A stretch of DNA of 64,000 bases, taken from assembly GCF_020184175.1 (NCBI RefSeq), contig NW_026083025.1, positions 248,001 to 312,000 of the forward strand, given 5' to 3'. Shown piece after piece: positions 23,349 to 36,049 of the stretch. Each line of letters begins with the position of its first letter. Within the stretch, counting starts at the first letter, position 1. The notes below the pieces were generated by a model. It had not been told where the DNA came from. It saw nothing but the letters and a program-made list of their open reading frames with translations, and made no database searches. Source of the DNA: Aphis gossypii (taxonomy: Eukaryota > Arthropoda > Insecta > Hemiptera > Aphididae). The position numbers and the translations under genes were made by a program.

Positions 23349-23800
23349 ATGGAAACTAAACATTTTAAAGCGGAAAAACTTAGTTTTGAGTACTTCGAAA
23401 AATGTGTACTTTTAGAGATCATCACTCGACACTTCAGTACAATTGATTCCAAAGACTGACAGGGTTAAGACTAAAAACCAGAAGTTGATAAATGTTGCAG
23501 GGTAATTTGCCGCAGCATCCTCAATCTGTCATGTAGACTCTCTGAGTTTAAAAACGCTGTGGGAGAACCTTAAGAGGAAGGATGAGGTGGCAATTGCTGC
23601 GCAAACGGATAACCTATATGACACTGGTACATACACTGTGAACATATCGATGTAAACAAATGTGTCGTTTTTACAGGAGGAGGTAAACCAAAACAATTAT
23701 AGCTGATCCTATAGTCAAAACAGTTGTGCTAAATCGACCATATGTTGAACCATTCTGTAACATGTATGATGACAACGTAAATTCTAAATTCTAAATCAAA
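23349..23800 (+). pseudogene. Myb/SANT (zeste-like) DNA-binding protein, decayed
   Basis: From an ATG at 23349 the frame reads FEKCVLLEIITRHFSTIDSK, the first helix of the regulatory-protein-zeste/Myb_DNA-bind_5 type. After a stop and frame changes it continues VKTKNQKLINVAG and LKTLWENLKRK, the recognition-helix region with its conserved Trp and LKRK. A 50-base intron (23627-23676, GTACAT...ACAG) joins in phase to give the family's typical T-G-G-G-K/P turn. The following PIVKTVVLNRPYVEP needs one further frame change. Several stops show it is inactive. In many insects such proteins accompany transposons or insulator-like factors. Confidence 0.6.
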
Positions 23801-25215
23801 TAATCATAGGCGAGTTAATTTACTTATGAATACTATTATTATTTTAATAGCAGTTACAATGTTTATTAATATTTATATGTTAAACCTATAACTGATGACT
23901 TCTAAAATAAAATAAGCTAAAAAATTGCTTGGGCCTGAACAACAAAGAAAATCAAGGCTTAATTGCATACAAGACCTGCTATTTGTAACCTACAACTTGA
24001 GTTATTTTTTTTATCAAACTTCTGGTTGGTGTTCATCAGAACAAACTAGTCATTATGCAGTTTAAATTATTGAGTATTGATATTACATTACCCATCTTTT
24101 ACAGAAGTTGTATGTGCTTAAAATGCATGTGTTCAAAACCGTTTGATTAGTTAATGGTGTATTGGTTTAAGGTAAAAGGAGCCCTGGAGCCTGTAAAAGT
24201 CTACTGACCCACAATTGTAGAAGGCCTCACATTCATGAAAATTCAGAGGAGCAATAAGTATTTTTGTTAAATACACAGTCATGGCCTGTAGAAAGTAATT
24301 AATTATTTAATGGATGTCCCTAGCTTTTAATTATAAGTGAGTTTGTAGTCTAGTACTTGGTTTTAGTTATTCTCCATAGATTATCTTTTTCATATGAACA
24401 TATAGGTATTTTGTTCTTTTTTAATAACTAATTTTTCTTACATATTAATAAATTATAAATTAAATAATTAAAACACTAAATGCCGTCCCACTTTAAAATA
24501 TCAGACTGCGGACTGTCAGTTATGCATAAACAAATTAAATGCATGACTGGTGTGGTTACAAATTGTGTTTTAAAGCTATATCTGTTGACTGTGATCAAAA
24601 GACATACAAATTATTGTTTAGGTTTGACTCACCTTATATTAAAAGTACCTGAAATAAAATTAGTTTGATATCTAGTTTAAGAAACTTTTGGTGCTAATTT
24701 CGTCAAATGATTAGTTTTTTTTCCACATTAAATCTTAGAACCAATTTAAAATGTTGTAATAACAAATTGAGTTTTTGACAAAACCATGTTTTTTTTTTCT
24801 TAACGCGTATAATATTACTTATTACGCTATCTGTTATAGCCTTTTCTAGTGCAGTCAAATCTCGATAACTGAATACTGAAATTTTTGTTTACCCCTTGAA
24901 GTCTATATAATATTTATATTATATTCTGTGTATAATAATTGTGTCGTATAATACTCAAAAAATACATTTTTATTTCCTTTGAGATTCGAGTGATTAAGAC
25001 AATACTGTACCAGAAATTTGTCATTATCATTATTTATCATATTATGATTTAGCTAATGTTCTTAACAAGGTAATTTTTCTTAATAGTCAAGCTAATCAAA
25101 ATTAGTAATTTAGTTATAATATTCATATGCAATTTGTAACGTGCTATTACTCTATAGTCTATATGTTGTATATAATTTTTCAATCCATTTTATCTATTTT
25201 TTGTTTTATGTTACA
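23801..25215. other. Gene-free AT-rich stretch
   Basis: I see no coding signals. The 62-codon frame at 24480 has no supporting motif. Confidence 0.45.
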
Positions 25216-28200
25216 TCATTTTTGACACAATAAACAAAAGAAATCATTAATTGAATAATCAACAATTCTGTTTTCTTTAGGAATGCAATTAATGGCTATC
25301 CAGCGACAACACAGAGAACATGATACCCATTCTACATATTCATCATCCGGTTGACAACGATGCTTATCTGAGTGCCAGTTACAGTATAAACATATATTTG
25401 TCATATCTTCAGAATTCTCTAAGAGATAAGTTTTTAAATATTCTCTGTGAAGGTTAGGATCAAACTCTAAACTGAACTTAGAACTGTCCATCATTTTAAA
25501 TGCATAATATATAATATTAACTCCGCAAATTAAATGCATCTTCTTGTTTTGGAACGTTTTCAACAGGGCATGGAATAGGTGTTAATAAAGGACATTGTTG
25601 TGTATCATCACCGTAGATAACATCTGATTTCAATATTTCAAATACCCTATTGAAACGACCTTTAGATATTCGACCATCTGTGTCATATGGGTTAATCGGG
25701 TCCATGATATAACACTGTCTGACTTTAAAATTTATAAAGACTATAATCCAGTGAGAATTTTTAACTAACCATGGCAGAATAACCATACTATCCTTAGTGA
25801 AAGTAATTTTGTTATACTCTTCTTCAATTTCTTTTTTTTCCATCAGCAGTGTCACATCATTGCATGATAACATATGAGTGTTTTTTAAATCCAGCTTAAA
25901 AGCATACGACAACAAACAAATATCTATAACAAAGTTACACAACCAATTTTTTCCAGATAATGAATCAAAATCTGAGATGTGCCGATCGGTCATGATGTTA
26001 CAATTTTTATCACTAGATAATAAATAACTATATTTTCCAACTAGATAGTCTTTATTTTTTGGCATCTTTATTCGTTTATAGTATGTCGAATCTTTAGGGA
26101 GCATATTTTGGTGAAAATCTTTAGATTGCACTGGTAGTTGAAACGGAGTTTTATAACTGCCAGGTGTCGAAATCGATTTCATTAAACAATTATCGTCGAA
26201 TGGCTTAATTAAATCATGTACAACCACGTCGTTGTTAAAAGGCTCATCAACAGTGAACCTAGTCTCATTGTCACATTTGATGACCACAATGCTTTCAATA
26301 CCATCGACCACTTTGGATGAAAGGTTATTTTCATCAGCTACAGAGATCGAAGACCTTGGGATTTTTAACGACAAGGCTGTGAAAGGACGGTACTTAGTGG
26401 GTTGGAGATGTTTGTATTGTTTCTCTTTTTTTCCCCAACTTTCTATTGCGTCCAAATGGTTATGGCTAGAAATTTCTGAGATTTTTCTTTTCCTATTCAC
26501 TTTGGTATTTATCTGCCTAGATTCATTGTCAAAATCTAATGCATGCGTACAAGTTTTTTTTTCTAATGTTATACTTTATTTGTTTGTGTGCATTCATCAC
26601 ACGCTCTCTCATAAGTCTTAAAAACCGACCGCACTTCCACCTTCGGTCACCATCAAGTATGTCAACTTTTACAGTTTTAAACCAAGATTCAACGGTAGCA
26701 TTACTCTGGCGGATTTCAATGCCATTGTTGAGTTTATTATTCATAATAGGTGTCCACAGTGCTAAGAAAGGTACACACTTGACTATAAACTCGTGTAAAT
26801 ATAATTCATCGTAATGTTCATTGCTTATATTTTCATTATTCACAGAACAATGGGGCAAGACGCTAGATTTTACATGTTCTTTGATAGACTGAAATCTACA
26901 ATACATCATAGACTTATTTGTGTCGGATTCGCATAGAAATTTATTTATTTCATCTGAATAATCTTTGCCTTCGTTGTTTGATTCATTCAACAGTTGGTGG
27001 TTAACATTACACTTGTCTCTCATTGTATTAATAGAATTTTTAGTTTCTCCTGTACTACATGGAGACAACAATATTAATGAAAATATTTTAAACCAATTTT
27101 CAATATCCTCCAAACTCTTTGCATTAAACAGTAAACATATCCAATCGATAACATTATTTCTTTTCATCTTTTCTTCAGTCTTATTGTGATTTGTCTCAGA
27201 TTGAAAGTATGTATATACATGGTTTACTATGATTTTTGTGTAATGATTTACACAGATGTTAATGATAGTGACATTAGACCCATCAAAATTTTCAACCAAT
27301 ACTCTGTAACACCAGTTAAGATAATCAAATATGGAATTAAAACCATTCCATCCTATACACAATGCATTCATTTGTGCATAACTGAAATCTGTCACTATGT
27401 TTGTGAATACAGGCCAAGGCAGTTTGTGTTTCAAAACAAATGCTTTGAAAGCGTTCAACCATTGTGAAATTGCAACTATATCGTGTGCTGAACTAATCAT
27501 CTCTACAACGGGAGACGTTACACTCGAATTCCTAGGTAAAGGTACATTTACCACTAGAACATAGTAAAGTACTCTTTTGGTGTTCTTGTCAATTTTCCTG
27601 ACCAATGTACCAGTTGCATCCAAATAACCAGTTACTGATTTTTGATTTTTAATTAGTTTTTTTAGTGAGTCTAACTGTTCTTTACTATAACAGTGTACAG
27701 ACGGTATACCTACATGCTGTACAAAGTTGCTTTCTTTATCGTTACACATCAATAGAATATCATGAAAATCATCTTTATCATAATCATCAGCAGTCAAGGC
27801 CTCTGATCTGATTTTTCTAATGACATCATCTGATTTAATACCTTGCAAATTGCTACAACTCAATTGAGTGGGTGATGACAAGTCAACAGTGTCTGGCCTG
27901 AAGGAAAACGCTTTAGTCTTTTTTAGCACTTCTTTGTTCAAATCTCGCTGAAACCCTTTTACGTGATTTGTGAGACCATCATCATCTGGATTGTGATGAT
28001 AATTCAAACCAGAACTATAGACATTTGCTACGAACGTTCCATTTGCAAGCTGGACTTTAATCCTAAAAGTCTTACACCCCTCATGGCTACAATACATGTA
28101 CACATTTCAATGACTTTTAAAATATCTGACCATTTTCGCATTAATAACACATGTATTGTTCACAGTTCTAATGCGCTTTCTGAACATAATAGGATATTTT

Positions 28201-28600
28201 GTTTTGTCCAAACGGGTTTGACTTTTGAAGTTTGTATAGTTCATAAGGGACCATTCTTCAAATGAAAATTTGAAAGATCCTTCAAAAAACACAAAATCAT
28301 GGTTTTCATACTGTTTAGGAAATTGATTTTTTGTTTTTAGAGGTAGAACAATGTCAGACTTTACAGGTGTTTTCTTATAATAAGCATTCCTGAGGGGGCT
28401 TGGTACATGTTTTCCGTTTGTTATTTTACTTGGGGTAACAAACACAGATTCATCATTCATGTTTTCTGGTAGAATTGGAGTACTACTAGGTATTAATGGA
28501 TCTCTCTTAGTTTGAATGAAATCAATTTCTGCCGATGAATTTGTATATTCAAATGATATAATATATACTATGAGGATCGGTTTAGATTGAAAAATCGGAC
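25216..28600 (-). pseudogene. Mutator-like transposase fused to a Ulp1-type protease and Cys-rich finger
   Basis: Reading down the minus strand, 28600-28107 is the N-terminal region (PLIPSSTPIL, PLRNAYYKKTP). After a single in-frame TGA it runs on from 28103 with YCSHEGCKTF...NYHHN, a probable zinc site. The presumed catalytic acids follow: GYLDATGTLV, IVTDFSYAQ and NATVESWF (residues 162, 239 and 472 of the 524-codon segment). A frameshift in an A-run near 26510 leads into 26500-25517. That segment has KNWLCNFVIDICLL, then NSHWIIVFI and CYIMDP, the His and Asp of a C48 (Ulp1/SENP) protease, and PKQED. One extra T near 25533 then breaks the frame exactly at the catalytic CGVN. The last part (to 25216) is a Cys/His-rich finger, CLYCNW...CSLCCRW...CLLCQ. 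The 62261 copy is a close relative. This copy is dead. The superfamily call rests on motif order, not a search. Confidence 0.72.
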
Positions 28601-29599
28601 AAATTATACAAATTAATTATAATTAATTATTTCTTAATAAACATTTTTCAATCACCTTGCCAACATGTCGATAGAGTCTCATTATCAGTTCGAGACATTC
28701 GAGTAGATTTACATGTGGTTCTTTGTTAAAACCAGACATGTGCTTTTGTACACAATTACAATTTTTAATTGTTAATAAATCATTGAATTTTTACACCACA
28801 CATTTGAAACTATCACAATTAGTTTCACAATTAAATTTCAAAAATATTTAATACTTTATATGACAATAACAAATTCATTAACAAAGTAAAAGGATTAGAT
28901 GATTGTATAGCTTATAGCAATGACATACTCGTCTCGTCTACTTCCATAAAACGAACGTTTAAAATAATTAAGATTGGTTTTAGATGTGTCGTATACGCCG
29001 ATTACTCGGACGTATACCAAAATAAAGTTAAACACAAAATAACGCAAAGTACTTTATTTGAAGTTTGGACGTCTTGTCCGGTGGTGATTGAGTCACACGA
29101 TCACCACCACTGACTCCCTTTGCTGTCTTAGCCATCTCTATTATATATTACACTTACAATCGAATTACTATTGATTGTTTTACATTTTTCTATTACTACG
29201 TTAAATTTACAGTTTATAGACACTATGACACTATGATTATTATGTAATTGTTATTTTAACCCGATTAATAAATTATTAAACAAATTTATTTACATTTCTT
29301 ACTATTATATCTTGCTTACTATGCTAACTGTAATATAAAGTTTACTGACACTGAATTGCACAATTGTTATTTTAACCTATTTGTGTGAATAATTAAGTAT
29401 TGCTTAACTTATTGAATTTTGCTGTTTTACTTATTATCTATAGTTTTTCTTAACTTATTTCTTACGTACTAACATCTCTTATAAAATATTCATACATATA
29501 ATACAACAGATGTTTTAATCCAGGTGTTCGATGAATGCAAAATAGATTTTTCGAAGCATACACTGTTGACGTTACCAGATGGGACGAGTGAATTGACAC
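28601..29599. other. Gene-free stretch
   Basis: At 28735-28760 a short piece (ACATGTGCTTTTGTACACAATTA) matches the left edge of the pogo-like 5' block also present at 7378. A GC-richer piece at 28985-29135 contains AATAAAG followed by TTGGACGTCTTGTCCGGTGG and could be an LTR end, unproven. Confidence 0.35.
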
Positions 29600-30063
29600 A
29601 TCTGATAGGTACACTAAAATGTATACACAATTTTAAATTATTGACCAATTTAAAACTCAAAATATACGTTTTAATAGATCCTACATAATTCAGATATATT
29701 TTATAATTGGTTGGTAAAATAAGTAGGTATAAGTATAACTTTGATAGTTGGTTTAATAATATAATATTTGTTTTTTTTTTTTTTTTTGTTCTTTAGTTAA
29801 AATCTGTGGTTCAAAATATAAAAGAAAAGCAAGACACTCAAAATGTCTAAGCAATAGTTTCTGATAAATCAATTAATGACCAATGGCAGTCGATGGACCA
29901 AATTTTACACAAAAATGACATTCACATGTCTTATGAATTTCTAGATATTAGTATAACCATTGATTATACATAGTACTATGTATAATCAATGGTATAACTT
30001 ATGGTCCTCGTTACGCAAACGTTTTCTGCGATCAGAAAAATATATTTTATATAAAATTTTATT
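29600..30063 (+). repeat. 5' region of the pogo-like element (second copy of the 7340-7740 block)
   Basis: It matches 7380-7730 through the words GTAGGTATAAGTATAACTTT, CAATTAATGACCAATGGCAG and TTTCTGCGATCAGAAAAATA. Compared with that copy it carries two small insertions, one of which is the palindrome at 29956-29993. Confidence 0.6.
29956..29993. repeat. Perfect 38-bp palindrome
   Basis: The arms ACCATTGATTATACATAGT and its exact reverse complement meet without a spacer at 29974/29975. GTATAAC occurs on both outer sides (29951-29957 and 29992-29998). The copy of this repeat near 7670 has a single GTATAAC and no palindrome. Confidence 0.95.
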
Positions 30064-31376
30064 AATGACCCTGGTAGAACAAAAGTTCTGATTCGTAAAA
30101 ATGCAAAACATGCTGATTCAATAATGGATTCGTCAAAATCTGCAACATCTGTCATGTTTTGTGTTGATGCATCTGGAGGCGTGTTACCGCCATATGTAGT
30201 TTATAAGTCCCTACAGATGTGGGAGCCATGGACACTAGGTGGACCAGATGGATGCCGTTACAATAGATCACCTTCCGGCTGGTTTGACCAATCGATTTTT
30301 GAAGATTGGTTCCAAACTATCATCATTCCTCACTTTCGTCGATTAGAGGGTACAAAGGTCGTTATAGGTGATAATCTAGCAAGTCACATTTCTGTGAATA
30401 TAGTCAAGTTATGTAAACAACAAAACATTAAATTTGTATTTCTGCCAGCCAACAGTACACATTTAACCCAACCACTTGATGTTTCTTGTTTTCGTCCTAT
30501 GAAAATAGCTTGGAGGAAGGTGCTAAAAGAACATAAATTAAAAAAAGAGGCCCGCTTACGAAAGATATTTTTCCTAAAATACTAAAAAGTACTATTGAAA
30601 GACTCAATATTTTACAAAAAGACAACATAAAATCTGGATTTGAAGCCACAGGTATTTACCCATTAGACCGTCAAAAAGTATTAAACAAACTTCCAGATGA
30701 TAAAAGTCCAGCTTCTATTACAGTACCTCAAGCAATGCGTGATATTTTAAAAGAATCAAGATTTGGATCTAACGATGGTGTGACTAAAAAAAGAAGGCGT
30801 AAGAAATATAATGTAGAACCAGGCAGAAGTGTTACAGCGGCAAATATGAAAAGAGATGGATACAATGAACAAATAATGGAAACTGACCAAAATGATGAGA
30901 CTGAAGATAATCAATTAAATACCATAAAAAAGACTGAAGAAAATGTAGATAATAAATTTAATACATTAAATAAGACTGATGAAGATGTAGACTATTTATT
31001 AAATCAATTAAATGATATAGAAAACAATTTTGAGACTGATGATATAGTATTTGAAACAGAATATAATAGTGAAAATGAAACTGTACTAAGAGTAGTAGAA
31101 TTAGCACAACAAAATCAATATGCAATTAATTTTGAAATAAATGATTTTGTTTTGGTAAAATTTGAAACGCTTAAAGGCAACTTTGAAGAATATGTTGGAC
31201 AGATAAGTGAAATTGATGGAGAAGAAACAACTTGCAAGTTTCTTAGGAAAAGTAAAAGTATGAGTGGATACTATGTATTTCCATTCATTATTGATGAGGC
31301 AACTGTTACCAGAAACCAAATTATAAGAAGACTAAAATTGATCTCAGAAAAAAGAGGAAATTACCAGTTTGAATAG
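30064..31376 (+). pseudogene. pogo/Tigger-like DDE transposase, one frameshift
   Basis: The frame from 30064 reads NDPGRTKVLIRK, then MFCVDASGG...YVVYK, a D of the DDE_1 domain. It continues SGWFDQSIFEDWF, VVIGDNLASHIS (second D) and LPANSTHLTQPLDV (third acidic region). In the A7 run at 30540-30546 the frame changes by one base and continues GPLTKDIFPKIL, GFEATGIYPLDR and LPDDKSP to 31376. The tail is rich in Asp/Glu/Asn and ends with NDFVLVKFETLKG...YVGQI...FPFIID, a small beta-rich domain seen on some insect pogo-type proteins. The HTH N-terminus is missing or degraded. Known function of the family: cut-and-paste transposition into TA sites. No TIRs were identified. Confidence 0.8.
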
Positions 31377-34300
31377 ATAGTACCTACCTAGGTAATAATT
31401 CAAAGTTAACTATCATGTGTTATTATTAATTAAGTATTATTTAATTGTAAGTACCAATACTATAAAATGTTCAAAATATGTTTCTAAATAAATATGTACA
31501 TGATCTGTTAAAGCAAATTTTGTATAATTTTTTTTTATACTTATAAGTTGTTAAAGCAGATGCTGTATAATTTTTTTAATGTTTGTATATTGTTAAAACA
31601 GATGCTGTATAATTTTTTTTTTATGTTTATATGTTGTTTAAGCAAATATTACACAGTTTTTATTTTATGTTAAACTACCTAACTAAATTAAAGAAAGTAA
31701 AATCATAATGTTTCGGTAAAGAGAATGTGTTTAATTTATTTTTTAAATAATATTTAGGTTACCTATTGACTTCTTTAGGTTATAATAATATGTACAAACT
31801 ACAAAGATGTTTTTAAAAGCTTTATTTGTGTTCCAAGTCAAACGTATAGTAGGTTAAATGCTCAAAAACATTAAAAACACCTTACTGTTTCATGTCACCC
31901 AAAACTCAAGGTGACTTGGAACACTCACTTTTTATTTATTTTTTAACCAAGTTATGGATAAATTTCATTTTTTTTTTATGCAAATTTAGTCATTTATACT
32001 GCGCGCCTATACTAGATTTTTTTCAGATTTAAAAAACTAATATTGAAGGTGTAGAAGCCTGGGAAAGTTCAAAATCGTGTTCATTTCACCCATGTTGACG
32101 GAAATAAATCGATTAAAAGAGTATTTTATTTATATTATATTTTTTGAAGTTATTCGAACATATTTTAATTTCAATCTGAAAAATTAATATAAAAAATATT
32201 TGTATTAAATAAATTATGTGACTAAACATACCAAAAGCATTCGCATTAAATTGTACATTTATACTAGGTATGAAAGTTTTTTTCAGATTTTGGAATGAAA
32301 AAGAAAACAACTTAATCAAATTACACAGACTAAAAATATAACTGTAAATCCTATGTTATTTTAACTAAAATTAGCAAAATATTACATATTGTGAATTAAA
32401 AAACGTATATATGCATTTAAACTCGTATAAATACAATAAAAAATGGTAAAATACAGAAATATGCAGTACATGTCAAAATATGCATAAATATGCAAAATAA
32501 AATTTTATATTTCAGATCTACTGACTTTAATTCAAACTTGTAGCTTATCTAGCAATATTTTGGACTATTAAAAAAAAACATGCAAATGCATAAAAATCCG
32601 GGCCCTATTGATGAGTATTTTGAATTATGTTTGTATCATTAGTAGGTATTAACTAAAGCTATTGTGCTGGTTGCTTTCAACACAGCAAAATTTTGTTTTG
32701 ATAGACAAGCGATATTGATACTTACACAAGGTTAAACCGTCATAACAGAACTTGTTCCATTATATACCTAGCAAAAATTAAAAAAATAAAAAAAAAAAAT
32801 AATAATTTTTATGAATTATTCTTAAAAACTCATTTAAGTATAATTAATTTTACAAATTTAATTTAATTATCATTTTTAAGAAAATGTTTTACAAATAGGT
32901 ACTTTAATGTACTTTAATACAAATTTTTGTTTATTTAAACAAGCTTGTAAATTATGGCAACGAGAATTACATTTTAAATTGCCTTTAAAACAAATATTTT
33001 TTAGTATGAAAATTACCTGGTATGTGTACAAGTGGATCGAATTGTTGACGATTAACAATCAACAATAATGCTTATAAAACAAATAATATCTAAATATAAT
33101 ACCGTGACTGTCATTTATGATAGAATTAATAAGAATTACTGTCATGCCAATTAATTAAAAATAATATGTATACCCAATAATTTGTTGTTTTATCCAATTA
33201 AGAATGAACATGTTTATTTGCTGAAATAAATTCTTGTATAGTAAATAAATTATGGAGATAGAAATGTATTTTAAATTTAATTTATATCACATCTTTATAA
33301 TGCTTGTCTTATAAATTACATTTGTTTCTTAGCAAATTTATACACAGAGTTCTACAAAACGATTTTGTTGGGATATTAGTAGGTTTTAAAAACATTTTTA
33401 TGTACCGGCATGAAGTATTGATTTGCAAGTTTTTAATGTTTTTATATTTAATATGCCTACCTATTAGATTTTATTTTTTTATGTATTATTATAATACACA
33501 CATCTTTGCTCTCTCAAGCCATCGTTCAAAATGTATTGAAGTGTCATTATATCGTAGCCATTCATAGTAGCGATGGTGTATAGGACAATTTGAAGCAATT
33601 GCTTCATGTCTAATATAGGTGGGTGGTATAATTGTAACACCTCAACAGTTTAACTGTCTTGACAAGTATTATAATCAATATAATCTAATCTATAATATTA
33701 TTATATTATCATTTTGGTGTAATAAAGAAAATGGTTGATGGTAAAAATATTAAAAACATACAATTTGCTTCAAAGACTAAAATAGTTTAAGCGACCACTA
33801 GGCCCATTCATTTTTATGTAAAATAATTCATGAATATAATGATAAATATACTTCATTCATAGATGGACCATGATGAATATCACAAAAGTTTTATAAGACC
33901 ATTTTTCTATAATTCCATAAAATGGAAATATTTATTTTGATCTTTTACAATTTTTATTTTTTTTGTAGTAGTTAATGGTGATAGAATAATTTTTTGAACT
34001 TTTAACCATACACGTCGTATTTGTGATTTTTTCCAAATAGTTTCTCTTTTTACGTGATTTCTGTTCATACACTTTGGAACAATGGAAACAAACCATAAAA
34101 TATCTATTTGATATTTGTAGTTATTACAGAACAATATTAAATATTAACATTCTGAACACTCGAGGACCATGGTGAACCACACGGCCCGCGGCTCGCGCAC
34201 TACAACAACGGATGAATAGTGTTAACAAGATTATTATAGCAAAACATAACACGTGGTTATTAAATATTACGGCGAGGCGGCGAAAAATAATCTATGTGCA

Positions 34301-35472
34301 CAATATTATCGCACATTATTCCAACGATTTGCAGACAACCGATAATGCGTGTGTGGTGCGTTAACGGTGTTTTTTTTCTCAGTGATACAACACGTAGATA
34401 ACGAACGACAGAACGAATACGATAAGCGAAATCGCAGGCAACGGCTGGAACCGCTGCCCAGTGTGCGTCGAAACGTTACGGGCTACTAAAATGATCGTGC
34501 ATAAGATCTTTTTGACTCAAAATTATCAAACTTTTTTGCTAATATAATCGGAGTTATTCAACCGTTTTTTTCGAAATCGACCAAAGTATAATCTGCATAT
34601 CGTGCCCGATCTATTGATACCACAAACGGACTAATCTGTCCGTTCGTTAACTCTGTAGGACTGGCTAAAGAAAATGGACAAATTTACTACACACATTCAG
34701 CTTTGGCTCGTGTTATGCACTACGGTCGTGACCGCTTCGATTTTTTTTACTTCGCTTCGCGCGCCACTCGCGCTGGATGTTACATTTTTCGTGACGCGCT
34801 CGAAAAAAAGGCAATTTTTGGTACGTAGGTAGCGCTTAAATAATTTGCCATCCCTGTTATATACAAATGTTATATTTTGCAGTACTGTACGTACTTTCTG
34901 TAGGCAGTCAATCAAAATACAAATTATTTTGCTTGTCGTAATAAAAGAAAAAAAATTCTACATCATTTTAATTACGTGTATTACACATATAATCAAGTTT
35001 ATTATTTAATGAATTAAACGGTTATGTTAGGCATCACCGTAAAAAGTAAAAATGATGTCTATCATTTACCAATAATCATTGCATTTTCAAATGCCATACA
35101 TTACAGACAGCAATATTATAGATGGCGTGTATCCATATTTTATGGTAATGACTAAGGACCATGGAAAATATAAGATTATAATAACAAACCGATAATAATA
35201 TAATATGCACTTATTATGGCAAATTATTAATTATTGTTGATTAGTAATTATTATTGCTAATTAATATTTGATCATTATTCATAACACTAACACACTCTGT
35301 TATGTATTGTTAATATGAATAATAACATAAAAGCGTGTTTTGTATACTTTTATTGGCAACAATATAAATCGTAGTGAAGTACATTATAATTCTACTCTGA
35401 TGATCTAAAACGTAAATATTTAAATTAAAAAATAATATACATGATAAAATAATCTGGCAACTATGTATTAAT
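31377..35472. other. Long gene-free AT-rich stretch
   Basis: It contains a degenerate tandem repeat (31506-31665). At 31825-31925 it has TTCCAAGTCA, repeated inverted as TGACTTGGAA. A CG-richer region lies at 34150-34480. The frames at 33304, 33907 and 34697 have no supporting motif and I do not call them. Confidence 0.4.
31506..31665. repeat. Degenerate tandem repeat, ~55-bp unit, about 3 copies
   Basis: The words GTTAAAGCAGATGCTGTATA and ATAATTTTTTTT recur near 31506, 31551, 31597 and 31636 just downstream of the pogo-like gene. Confidence 0.6.
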
Positions 35473-35766
35473 TTAGCAAGCATTAACTTTTGCTATTACT
35501 GGATCAGCAAAGCATTCTTGCAATAAAACAGGTAGGTCTGCTAAGAATGCAACATTGTGCTTTGACATAAAAGCGGCAATTTTGACTTCAGCTCTTTGAA
35601 TTTGACTTTTTAATTTCCTAACCTTAGAAGTAGAAATCGATATTTGCTTCACCGTTCCTGTAGTTACTATTTGCTTGTGTGTATTGCCTATTCCGTGATT
35701 GTATATATTTGACAGTTCTGCGATACTTAACGATTTACAGACTATATTTAGCTTTGAAGATGTCAT
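35473..35766 (-). pseudogene. hAT-type transposase N-terminal fragment
   Basis: The 97-codon frame contains VRKLKSQIQRAEVKIAAF, then KHNVAFLADLPVLLQECF and PVIAKV. I recognise A-E-K-I-A-A-F-x-x-x-H-N-x-x-F followed by a Leu-rich helix as the linker after the BED finger in a common insect hAT group. Only this linker remains, followed by a stop. A second, more decayed copy lies at 37190-37340. Confidence 0.55.
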
Positions 35767-35789
35767 TTTTATCGGGAATCAATCAATTT

Positions 35790-36000
35790 TTAAGCTCAGT
35801 TTCGTTTACAATATTTTGCAAAAGTTCTTCATTGAAAAAATTAGTGAAAAATTGTAAAGGTGTATCTGATTCTAATATTTTGTCAGATAAAGGCATTTCT
35901 TTGAATACTAAATTTTTATCAGGAGATATAAAACTACCTTCTTTCCATTTCAAGTTCAAAAATTCTGGAGATTTTTTTGGAGGTTATATGTGTGTTTGGC
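35790..36000 (-). pseudogene. piggyBac transposase N-terminal fragment
   Basis: The minus strand reads LNLKWKEGSF, ILESDTPLQFFTNFF and ELLQNIVNETE, matching the W...F...TPLxxFxxFF...IVxxTN pattern near the start of the piggyBac catalytic region. It directly abuts the hAT fragment. The plus-strand 118-codon open frame over the same bases is a shadow. Confidence 0.6.
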
Positions 36001-36049
36001 AAAATGTTGAGGCAATGGATTATTTTTATTTTTGAAATACTGGGGATAT

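Noticed and set aside
28985..29135. Possible second solo LTR (AATAAAG then a GC-rich tail)
   Set aside because: I could not find TG...CA ends or a target duplication, so the call is unsupported.
34697..34915. 72-codon minus-strand frame in CG-rich sequence
   Set aside because: It has no motif, and the plus strand is equally uninformative. The surrounding CG-rich words could be a promoter but no gene follows.
35679..36035. 118-codon plus-strand frame
   Set aside because: The opposite strand carries recognisable piggyBac and hAT motifs over the same bases, so this is a shadow.
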